Below are positions 55,010 to 64,000 of a stretch of 64,000 bases of DNA, one piece after another; position 1 is the first letter of the stretch; each line of letters starts with the position of its first letter. Source of the DNA: Rhodocollybia butyracea (taxonomy: Eukaryota > Basidiomycota > Agaricomycetes > Agaricales > Omphalotaceae); the NCBI GenBank assembly GCA_015501585.1, contig JADNRY010000102.1, positions 1 to 64,000 on the forward strand, written 5' to 3'. The position numbers and the translations under genes were made by a program. Under the pieces are notes generated by a model. That model did not search any database, was not told the DNA's origin, and was given only the letters and a program-made list of their open reading frames with translations.

Positions 55010-56958
55010 ATGTAAGGAGTGAGTTTAAATGCGGCCGAAGCCAGAATCGGAAAAGTCGGACTGACTTGGAAGAAAATGATAAGAGAAGGGGTGATCGCTC
55101 AATTTGCTATCACAGCAATTGAACCCCTCCAAGCTCCGGGGTCGGAGACTCGGTATTTGGGTATTTACGTGTAGGTATGTGAAAGGTGCTATAAAACAAC
55201 CTAACAAAAACACTACCGCACCTAACCAGACTATTGATATGTAAGGGAGTGAGGGCGGGTTGTCAGAGATTCCCCGAGGGAAAGTCTTGTAATATCGGAT
55301 GTACGCGCGCGACTGCTCCAGGTTCAAGACTGTAGCGCTAACGTGGGTAACTAAGCTTAGACAACTCTTAGAACTAAGTCGAGAGAAGCCTAGTTGGGGT
55401 GTACGACTGTACGAGGGAACCAGGTGTGTATGTCCAAATCAATTAACCAAAACCAAAACCAATACAACGAAACTAAGATTCTCCTAGGCAAACTCTGGCT
55501 CTAGCTAGAATAGTAATCTCGAGGTTTGTCAACAACCCTAGGCAAACTCTGGCACTAGCTGCTGTGATGCCGTAAAGTCCTCGACCAAACTCTGGGCCAA
55601 GCTACGATATTGTGAGTGAACTTAATCACTAGGAACTTGTACCACAATCTCAGTGGCTTGTCTAACTTTGTGAAGAAGTCAACTAAGGAACCCTCACTCT
55701 GGAGCCAAATAATCCCTTACTAGAAGCCGTCCCCTCTAAGGAAGCAACTAGATTTGAGTTGATCTGGAGTTCGAGAGAACTCTACACACTTAAATTCGAT
55801 CAAGATATAAATGGGCTTTGCGAAGCGCGTGAAGTTTATTACTTTCTTAAGATAACCAAGTCAGGAGGCGTCATGCTACTGATCCCGTGGGGACGTTCTA
55901 CGGAGCAATGGTCTTAGCATTCAAGTCGAGGGCAAGAAACTTGTCTTATTGAATAAATATATCTGGCTTATATACTGAGTAGAGAGAGTTTAATACGAAA
56001 AATAGATGAAACAGATACGGAGAGAGACGGAAAGAGAGTGGAACAGAGGAATCTGGCTTGGAAAGGAAACTCCAGCCTATATATGGTACACACGATAAAG
56101 AAATAGTCCATTCTTGGGTATATATCAGAGGTGTAATATGATTTCGTGAGGATTAACATAGTTTTAGAGTGTTTTGATCTGAGCGAGGTTTCTGTGATTA
56201 CTCCACAATTCTCCGGGGTCAGGAGTACCTTTACGCTTCATGATCACTTGCCGCCCGGTTTCCCTTGGGTGAGTTTCATTCTATTCCTCGGATAGTTCTG
56301 TCCATCCTGAGTGTGATTAACATTCTCTCGAGAAGACCTGTTATCTAGCTTTCCAACGACACCACTTATGATAATCTCGAGCAACTGCGCTGAGTATGTA
56401 GAAGTGATTCCCGATAGTCGGCTTTAACGGATAAGACCTTCCGTGTATGATTTCTAAGATCAAATGTTTCGATTTGCCAAGGCTATCCCGGCGCGTAGCT
56501 TTCCGTAGGACCGCTAAGTATGTTTCTACCGTCCTCACGGTTACGACCGGTGCCGCGAATAGACCTCTACGGTTTCCCTCGGGATTGTTCTGGTCCATTG
56601 TTACGGACTGTAAAGTCCACATCTTAACATAGCTTGTTGGGGGTCTTAGTGCGAGGGATGCCTTCCCTCGAGTAACGCGTTGGCTTAGTACTTATCCCGC
56701 TTCGAGATGTCCTGTAGTTTAGAGAGTCTACACTCTTGGGTATAACTAGATTGACGATCTAGCGTTACATCTCCGGGCAGCCCAGGTATCCTTGCTAGCT
56801 TGGCTCTAGGCTACACTTGTGGGCGTACCTTCACGGCTCGCTGAGTATTATTGTTAAGTTCTTTGCCTCGGCAACAGCTATCACGCTCGGGCTCCGTATA
56901 ACTCTCTTATTGCATTGTATAACACATACAAAGTGTCAAAATGTACGGTTACACACCT
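55010..56958 (-). repeat. Probable LTR and flanking region of a minus-strand Gypsy element
   Basis: Read on the minus strand, the sequence after the integrase stop reaches the word CCTAAGG followed by TGTGTAACCGTACATT (about 56958 downward), which looks like a polypurine-type junction and an LTR start. The LTR's far end could not be fixed. A 24-bp word, CTAGGCAAACTCTGG plus CTAGCT, is repeated at about 55485 and 55540. No gene is recognisable here. Confidence 0.35.
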
Positions 56959-57032
56959 TAGGCCGATTTTAGGCCTAATATCGGAAAAGTGATATGAAAC
57001 AAAGAAAAGAAGTGTAAGTATGCACAAACAAT

Positions 57033-57900
57033 TTAAGTAGGTCCAGGTTTATTCAGATAACCTCGGTGGAAGGCCGGAACCAGTTCATCAGCGGCAATCC
57101 AAGCAAACTCGTCATTGGTGCCTTCATAGCCAGCCCATCAGATGTAGTAGCGGAGTGGGCATTGCTTGTATCTTCGGTCAATCTTGGAGTCAAGAATTTC
57201 AGCCACATTGTATTCTTCTTCACCATCAACTTCAATTGGTGGCAGAGGAGGCTGCGTTCGATTCGGGATGGAATTCGGGACTGAAGGTTCCAATTGTGAG
57301 ACATGGAAAACAGGGTGTATATGGTGAAGGTAGTCCGGGAGTTGAAGCTTGTAAGAAAGAGAACCAGAACGTTCAAGGACCTTGAAGGGGCCAAGGTACT
57401 TCTCGGCAAACTTCTTGGTAGGCTGAGTAGTCCGAATATGTTTCTGATCGGCTTGTTCCTTGTAGCGTTTTTGTGCATTAAGTATTTCATCTTGGAGGAA
57501 GGAATGAAGCTCATCTAGATTGACCACAAAATCTTGTGCGAGGTCGGACCGAATGTCAACCTCGGGATGTACAGTGATGTTGGGATGATAGCCCTTGTTA
57601 GCAAAGAAGGGTGAAATGCCGGTGGAGGCATTCGGAGCATTGTTGTAAGCGAACTTGGCAATGGCCAAGAGTTTAGCCCAATCATCCTGTTGGTAAGAAC
57701 AGTAGATTCTGATGTATTGCTCCAGAGTCTGATTGACTCGTTCCGTTTGTCCATCAGCCTCAGGATGGTAACCTGAAGTGTAGTGAAGTGTCATAGAGAG
57801 AGCTTCTTTGAGAGCCCGAAAGAACGCAGACACAAACTCGGAACCTCGGTCCAATGTAATGTGCAAAGGAACTCTGTGCTTAGAGAAAACACTGCCAGCA
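57033..57900 (-). pseudogene. Gypsy pol fragment: integrase C-terminal half and chromodomain
   Basis: The minus-strand frame begins at VFSKHRVPLHITLDRGSEFV, includes HYTSGYHPEADGQTERVNQT with the catalytic Glu, YLGPFKVLERSGSLSYKL, HPVFHVSQLEP, and a chromodomain start EYNVAEILDSKIDRR. It continues after a TGA (57138-57140) as WAGYEGTNDEFAWIAADEL to a stop at 57033-57035. The TGA stands where Arg is conserved (a CGA to TGA change would explain it). The upstream part, including RT and the first catalytic Asp, is cut off at about 57900 by an AT-rich insertion. It belongs to a lineage different from the hairpin-rich element at 12-19 kb. Confidence 0.85.
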
Positions 57901-58244
57901 CCTGGGTATATGTCTGCCGAAAAAGGGATAGAGAAATATCATATATTTCAAACCCTATTTCGGTTCATATCTCCTAAGGAAAATTCCATATATTTCTCCA
58001 GTAATATATGCCGAACTGAAATATATGTTGTAAATACTCATATTTTACTGTAGTTACATCTCTTAAATTTCCGCCGAGAAAGAAGTGATATTCCGGCCAA
58101 TATTTCTGCCGGATCAGATTATCTTTTTCAGCTCCAATTGCTGCTGAAATATATATGATATTTCCTGCGAAAAAGGTTCCATATTTCAATATTTATCTCC
58201 TTTGAAATATGTTTTATATTTCAGCTGCAAAAAGCAACGGGCAA
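57893..58244. mobile_element. AT-rich foldback-like element
   Basis: The segment begins CACTGCCAGCACC, like the element at 17065, and consists of repeated, inverted GAAATATATGATATTTC-type words (for example about 57930-57950, 58141-58172, 58195-58217). The right end near ATGAGTGGGC can be read as an inverted CACTCAT. No ORF is present. It truncates the Gypsy pol fragment. The ends are less certain than for 17065-17650. Confidence 0.45.
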
Positions 58245-60334
58245 TGAGTGGGCATTGAATGGGCTTTCACTGGTTGCTGAACAGGCAACTTGAGGGCTGA
58301 GAAAGGGTGCTCACGCATTGCTTGGACATCTCCATGCTTCAGAGTACTATCCAGCCTAACTTTCTTTGAAATCATACATGTTGAGATAGGTAGTGTGGCA
58401 TAATTCAATGCCCATTCATGCCCATTCACAACTTGTGTACACACCTGGTCATGCCTACTCTCACTGAAAAGAGGGACAAACCAAGCGCAGATATTTAAGT
58501 AACACCATTGTACATAGAACGTGTAGGCTAAATGATATCTTGAAAGTAATACAGATACGTAGATAGATAGAGGAAAAGTAAGAGTAAAAGTAGAGCCGAT
58601 GCTGTTCTTTCCTACAATGCTGTTTGAGCACGACTTTGGGCGTAATTGTATCACCACCTTGGGCTCAACATTTCCAAAGCCGAGGGAGTGAATTCAGCGC
58701 AAAGTAAGCGTAACGGCACCGGCTGCAGTATTTCCAAAATCGAGGGCGCGCATGCAGCACAGAGAGCGGGAAATCTGCAAGAAATGTAGAGTCACAGAGT
58801 CCTTCAGCACATGGCAAAAGGCTATGGGGGAAAAACGGTTAACAGACAAAAGAAATCAGGGGCAGGCTCCTCACCTCGAGGTTGAATAGAACTGCTCTAC
58901 AAACAACTCCTTATCCCAGTTTATCGGCCCAGCATACCGTCAAAGTTGAATTCGAGCCCTGCTGTATATAAGGCTGTCGGAGTCTCTTCGGGAAAGATTC
59001 AGAAAAGAGGCAGAGATGTCAGAGAAGCTCAGTTTTTCTAGCCATTCAGACCCTATTCGCTGCAATAAAGGCATCCTAGAGTACGGACATGGTGGTAGAG
59101 AAAGCGAGACTAAGCATGCACTTAATAACAGCTGCATTGCTTGGAGCTATACTTATACTATACTTTGTTGAGTGTACAAGCTCTTTACCTCTGCTATGAA
59201 AAGGGAGCGGGAGCCAAACTCTGTAAATACTTGGTAAGTCTCTCCTATGCTGCTGAATAGTGGACAAAAATCCTTTGCACAAATTTTACATAATTTGTAG
59301 TTTTCTGCACGCGCACCCTCATTTCCGCACACGCCCAAGTTTTCGAGCATACTATGTTTGGTAAGGCCTAGTCTTGACTCAGTTATACAGCTGCCTTTTG
59401 CACGAATTTTGTAGTTCTCTGCGTGCGCACAAGTGTCTGAGGAATTACTCATCAGATCTATCATATCTGGTAAGGCCCAGTCTCGACGCCAGGCTGTGGG
59501 GATGTGGCGAGCTTCTTAAGCCTGTGCATCCAGGATCCCTCCCTCGGCCCGTAATAGGAGTGACATGCAGGACATCAGTCGACAAACTACGATGTGACTG
59601 TCCCTTCTCCATTGCCCCTGCACAGGCCTCTCCCGGCGGTTAGAAACTCAGGCTTATCCTGAATTTTCCTTAGAGCTTGGACTTATTCCAATTCCATTGC
59701 TCCGTCGCCCGACACTGGCGCCGCTTGGGTGGATATTTGACTTCCTCTTGGCAATAGCAGGGTTTCATCCAAACAGCTCTAAATACTCGATTTGGGCGAC
59801 GGTAGGCGAGATATTGTTGCTGCGACTCTGCGACTAATGGTCGGGCTGGGAACTCAATAGCGCCGGAGCTGTAAGCACTCAGAAGCTCTAAGAGTGTCCA
59901 GGCTGTAAGCGCTATCCTATCCCCTTGTCTGTTTTCTTATGCGTATCTCTAGTGCATCATATGCCATAGACGGGCTTCCTCGATGACGCTGTGCAAATTG
60001 CAGATGGTACAGATCCGAATGTTAGTCTCTAATGGAAGCGTGTACGTTGCCTCTACAAAGTGAGCATTCCTCTATACAGATTAATTTCGAACAGCTGACT
60101 ACTCTGCTGTGCAAATGACTCAAGCTGCGGTTCCAGCCTTGGCCCAGCACATCAGGCGTACAGTTGCTGTGACTTGGTTTCGGGGAACCAGTCCCCGCCG
60201 TGCTTGAGGGCAAAGCGGCTGCAGTAGTGGAATAATACCTAGGCTTACACTCGAATGCATTCACTATCATACAATCTGATTTTAACGAGAGAGATCTGAT
60301 CGCCAAGACATCAGCAAGTCTGTAACAACGAAAG
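58245..60334. other. Unassigned stretch with a two-unit diverged tandem repeat
   Basis: Two related segments, about 59273-59378 and 59396-59487, each run from TTTGCAC through TTTTGTAG and CTGCRYGCGCAC to TCTGGTAAGGCC or TTTGGTAAGGCC and CAGTC. They are tandem duplicates of roughly 100-120 bp. A sequence near 58620-58655 (complement TGATACAATTACGCCCAAAG) resembles an LTR start, unpaired. No gene is recognised. Confidence 0.4.
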
Positions 60335-60966
60335 TCAGGATAGGTAATCCAGTAGACGGGAAACATGCCTTTTCATAGCTCTGTCCGCTGCTTGGTCTTC
60401 CATTCCGCTCCTTAGGTTGCGCACTGAAACCTTAGCCCCGCATGCTACCAGCAGCACATTCCCCTCCATCCTGCCACCCCCGAGGTGCTGAATCGATTGA
60501 TTTACAGCAAGGTATTTATGCCTTTTGAAAAAGACTTTAAACTTGTGTAGAACTCCTTCGTAGTAAATGGTGAGCATAAGATCATGGATGTAGGGCTGAA
60601 GTTGGTGATTCGAGAGCAAGTCTGATGCAAGGACAAAGCGTTCTCCTCCAGGTAAATTGGCTCGGTAAAATCCGGAGACCGTCTGGGGCAGCAGGCTAAA
60701 GGCTGGATAAAATCGGGCGCGGATAGGCTTCATCTCTGTCTATACAATATTGTGAGCAAATACTGACCAGACTCAACTCTAGGGCCCCTACTTACACGCC
60801 TCGTTGGCTGATCAGGAAGGTGATTCATAACCATTTTGCTTGAATAAAATGTATTGAAAGTCGGATGGCGAAGGCGTTGAGCGAGCACCTTTATATACTT
60901 GGTCTGCCCAAGCCCTTTGTTAACATCCTTTTTGATCATCAGAAACTTGCCGCAAAAGATGTTCAC
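60335..60966 (-). CDS. Hypothetical spliced gene fragment
   Basis: Two minus-strand exons fit together in frame: 60966-60796 and 60737-60335 or less, across a 58-bp intron (GTAAGTAGGGG...TATAG). The joined protein reads LPDQPTRR then TEMKPIRARFYPAFSLLPQT, with FYRANLPGGERFVLASDLL, LTIYYEGVLHKFKVFFKRHK, and GGGRMEGNVLLVACGAKVSV. A second possible donor (CATGTTTCCC) near 60362 could continue the gene to about 60022. I do not recognise the family, though it resembles uncharacterised Agaricomycete proteins. The 5' start is missing: an in-frame stop lies just upstream of EFVNIFCGKF. It may be partial. Confidence 0.4.
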
Positions 60967-61147
60967 AAACTCCCTTTAGGCGGGTAATGAAAGGGCAGCC
61001 TTGAAACTGTGGGCGTTCAATGAGTAGATTATTCATGCACGCAAAGGGGGTTTTTGCCTGCAATTTGGATAACATGGGGCCTCCACTTGATACAGCTGGA
61101 CTGGCGGCAATCAGACAGACATAGACATCATAAAGGGCAAACTCTAT

Positions 61148-61600
61148 GCCTATTTTATTTCCTCAAAATCGCATTTTTTGGCGGAATCCATACAGATCAG
61201 GGAATACCATCGCTTCAGGTGCTGCATAAATTGTTCTTGCATATGGCAAAGCTTAGTATTATATAGTACAGTCCATATACGACGTCTTAGCCCCCTGGCT
61301 ACTCTCAAGGCCCCAATATTCCATGATAATTCCTCAAAAAATCGAGTTTTGAGGGAAAATCAATAAAGATCAGTGTATACCATCGCATCTGGTGCCATAT
61401 AAATGGTTCTTGGACACAGATCGAGTGTATAATATGTTGGAGAGTATACCTACCGAGGTTTGAGGTCCTACCTGCGCTTAGACACTCATTATTGGTATTT
61501 AATTCCTCAAAAATGCGAATTTTGATGGTTACTCACCATTGATCACTCCATGTACATATGCCTGCCCACATATTGTCAAATATAACACCTGGAGGGCGTA
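61148..61600. repeat. Degenerate tandem repeat, period about 175 bp, three units
   Basis: The words TTCCTCAAAA then ATCGMRTTTT, GATCA, ATACCATCGC and TGGTTCTTG recur at about 61148, 61329 and 61501. The units have diverged strongly. They contain no ORF. Confidence 0.6.
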
Positions 61601-61639
61601 GCTAGTATACTACAGCACTCAGATATGTATTCCTGACCT

Positions 61640-62280
61640 CAGACTTTGAGAGGCCATGCCATTACTGAGCCCAACTTCGACTCAATACCACCTGTATGTA
61701 ATGATATATTTCCCTATTTGGTCATACAGCTTTGACCTCCTCCGGCCTAGAGCGGGAAATTACAGCCTATTCTCTCCACAGAATGCTCTGATTTCGCTTC
61801 AGGCATATATATATTATGCAGAGACCATGCCTGTACCACTAGTATATTAAACATCCCTACTTTTATTTCGATTTTTTACAACACAGCCACAGACCCAAAC
61901 ATCGAAGCAGTGCTACTATTACACCATATACCTGGTTTAATTTTGCTTTAGGTGCCTACTGTACATCTATAAACACTGTATAGACTGCTATTAGGTAGAA
62001 TACCCATGCATAAACAAGCTTTTAGGCCGCTTTGCTGGCATTCTAAATATGGTAATAAAACAGCTTTGACCGCAGCTATCGCTGTAATTTCGCTTCAGGG
62101 ACCTATTATATATGTAAAGATACTATCTACACTCTTATAGGGCGGAATATCCATGTAGAAGCAGGCTTTTTAGGCCGCTTTTACTGTTTTGATGGCATTA
62201 CCCAATTTGGTAATGCTCAGCCAGCTTTGACCGAACATCATCTAGATTTGATTTTTCAATGCAATCCATCCTCTTATGGT
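61640..62280. repeat. Degenerate tandem repeat region with CAGCTTTGACC words
   Basis: CAGCTTTGACC occurs near 61727, 62062 and 62218; TTTCGCTTCAGG near 61792 and 62088; and TTAGGCCGCTTT near 62020 and 62165. Together these indicate two to three diverged copies of a unit of roughly 150-330 bp. It adjoins the 175-bp repeat block on its left. Confidence 0.5.
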
Positions 62281-63480
62281 GCCTAATCCACCTCGGAGTA
62301 GTGCTCAAATATTAATACATTATATATAGTCTTTTTGGGGCTAGCTACCATCCCAGAAATTGCCTAAATAGGCCCGTAAATAACCTATTTTCGTCCAGCC
62401 ACCCAAAAGCTGCAATGAACAAGTCACATGACCTCATCAAATGCGAACACAGAGGGATTAAAATGCCCCTACACTCTTACTGTACAGTAGCTTACTGGGT
62501 TTATTATCATAATCTCCACAACAGGTACTGGGGGTATTTAAATAATGCTACTGAAGCAGCTGGTATGCCAAGCGAGAGGATAGGGACTTCGTTAACAATG
62601 ATCAATCTCTGCTGAAAAGAATCAGGAGATAATAAATAATAAGAGGCTTTAACTTTATTAATTTTTGCATTCTTCAAAATATAGACCTGTTTTTAATAAA
62701 TCTACTTGGCCCAAAACATCTAAACGTCGTGAGGCTATGGAGTCTACCAAAGTTCCCAGTGGTATGCCATTTGAAGCTAGGAGATAAGAGGGTACTCTTC
62801 GGGCGGAAACCCAGAAGTTCACCGCCCGTTCAATGCCCGTCTATTTTTTTTGGTTCGACTTGTTTAACTGCAATAGGTTTGATGCCCCCAGCAACTTGGT
62901 GAGCTGGACTGCTGCACGGTGCGCTAGATGTTGAAGAGGTCATCTCTTGTTTTGACCGTTGGAGAAGAAACAAGGGACACGCCAAGAGAATGCAAACAAA
63001 ATGTACCGAGTGTAAACTTTATCCTCGATATAGTCAGCCTGACTCCGCTACCAACAAGACAGTCTCTCACAGTATACGGTACTCCTCGCATACGCATCCT
63101 ACTCTCCCTCCCCAAAAACGACCAAGCCTCTCACAGCATGCAGCTGCATATCTGCCACTTCTCTTCCACATCGCATACGTGCTTTACTCTCACCACGCAC
63201 TGAACCAATATCCATGTCCCAACGCTCTAATTGCATTCTACGTTGTTTATTCAATCATTGTCATCGTCGCCCGATTTCTGCATTAGATGGAACTGGAATA
63301 ATCTACATTACCAGAGAACAAGTGGGCTAGGTGATTTTGCTATGCTGCCGGTGTGTGGTGTGTGGTGCGTGCACATGTAGATTACAGAGTAACTTTTGAC
63401 TCTAAACTGAGGAAGAAATATGTATTCCCAAGTTGAACAAGTCAATAAGAGTATAATATGTTCATTGTACTACTAGAAAA
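62281..63480. other. Unassigned stretch
   Basis: Open frames at 62928-63286 are short and without recognised domains. No repeat termini or RNA genes were seen. Confidence 0.45.
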
Positions 63481-63502
63481 TTGGTAAGAATAACTTCAAA
63501 CA

Positions 63503-63811
63503 ATGAAGTGGACTTGGTACTCAGTACTCTCAGTAACCACGCACGCACTTGCACGCAACATGCATGGACTGCATGGCAAAGTGTATGTGCCGCGAGAGCG
63601 AGTGATGGCCAACAGCTGTTGGATACTGAAGATTGGCATGACAAAGAATCTGGCCTGTAGGCTGAAGGAACATCGGCGGAACTGCCCCAATCCAAATCCT
63701 CAATTGTGGTGGTTCAAGGGCGTTGGATTCAGACGGCGTATTGGTGCGTGTACAATCGGGTTTTTTCTTTGTAGATCTAACGAGCTTGGGCAGAGGCATT
63801 GTTTCACCTAA
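63503..63811 (+). CDS. GIY-YIG-like (T5orf172/DUF1766-type) protein fragment
   Basis: The frame contains ILKIGMTKNLACRLKEHRRN followed by CPNPNPQLWWFKGVGFRRR. This matches the K-x-G-x-T/S-x-x-L-x-x-R-L-x-x-H pattern of GIY-YIG nuclease-like domains found in fungal DUF1766/T5orf172 proteins. The first half (the YIY-type strand) is not clear, and the expected continuation (Arg-x-E-x-L-x-H-x-E-L) is not seen; a possible intron GTGCGTG...TTTGTAG (about 63744-63774) leads to a short piece and a stop. It is probably a partial or decayed gene at the window edge. Confidence 0.4.
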   Translation: MKWTWYSVLSVTTHALARNMHGLHGKVYVPRERVMANSCWILKIGMTKNLACRLKEHRRNCPNPNPQLWWFKGVGFRRRIGACTIGFFLCRSNELGQRHCFT

Positions 63812-64000
63812 ATGTTGAGGCCATTTCTGGTGATAGGCCTCAGACTTTTGTAGGTTTTTGTTTCCTATCTGCGGCATTCCATTCACCTTACTCCAGGCCA
63901 CCGACAACACGTCGAACTTTTTATGCTTATGCCTCACCAGATCTCAACTGAGCTGCTCCCACTCTTTGCGCATCTTTCCTAAATCTAAATTGATTTTTTT

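Noticed and set aside
63530..63937. 135-residue minus-strand ORF
   Set aside because: It is antisense to the GIY-YIG-like frame and has no domain.

Overview
The window looks like a repeat-rich, poorly transcribed chromosome segment of a mushroom-forming basidiomycete (Agaricomycetes). This is inferred from intron-rich genes with short introns (about 50-60 bp, GTRAGT...YAG), KDZ- and Plavaka-type transposase genes, a TET/JBP dioxygenase gene, and an F-box gene of the kind expanded in these fungi. No bacterial-style operons, rRNA or CRISPR arrays are present. Almost all coding sequence belongs to transposable elements or is broken; the best candidates for intact host-type genes are the TET/JBP gene (25.7-27.0 kb) and the F-box gene (27.4-29.0 kb).

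Layout. 1-596: 3' end and LTR of a Ty3/Gypsy-like element. 0.8-1.05 kb: tiny three-exon gene candidate with TATA box. 1.05-4.25 kb: mostly unassigned. 4.3-5.9 kb: LTR-like segment, truncated PIF/Harbinger transposase, and a KDZ-transposon N-terminal (CxC1-type) fragment. 7.76-11.97 kb: repeat copy A (minus strand) with a DUF6532-like gene and a 21-bp minisatellite; its shortened inverted copy B is at 32.6-35.4 kb. 11.97-19.75 kb: decayed Gypsy element with gag, pol and a third downstream ORF, bounded by two LTRs of different subfamilies and carrying a 586-bp foldback insertion. 19.75-23.03 kb: decayed Plavaka transposase. 24.1 and 27.0 kb: two tRNA-like genes. 29.7-31.6 kb: a chimera of CDC48 N-domain and SPT16 C-terminal gene fragments, both with introns. 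37.08-43.34 kb: a 6.26-kb DNA transposon with matching terminal inverted repeats, a Ulp1-like protease gene and a DDE-type transposase gene. 48.4 and 51.6 kb: an inverted repeat pair. 52.3-54.9 kb: a coiled-coil/Cys-cluster gene broken by a hAT-type MITE (itself carrying a solo LTR) and a second solo LTR, all with exact target duplications. 57.0-57.9 kb: Gypsy integrase tail (minus) cut by an AT-rich foldback element. 58-64 kb: degenerate tandem repeats, a possible spliced gene on the minus strand and a GIY-YIG-like ORF at the right edge.

The most unusual signal is in the Gypsy element at 12.4-19.5 kb (and the related tail at 1-348). Its sequence, coding regions included, is packed with short, nearly perfect hairpins, commonly 7-10 nt arms with 1-11 nt loops, roughly one every 30-50 nt in the parts I read closely. 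Neighbouring host-type genes do not show this. All calls are by eye from sequence and remembered family motifs; no search was run.
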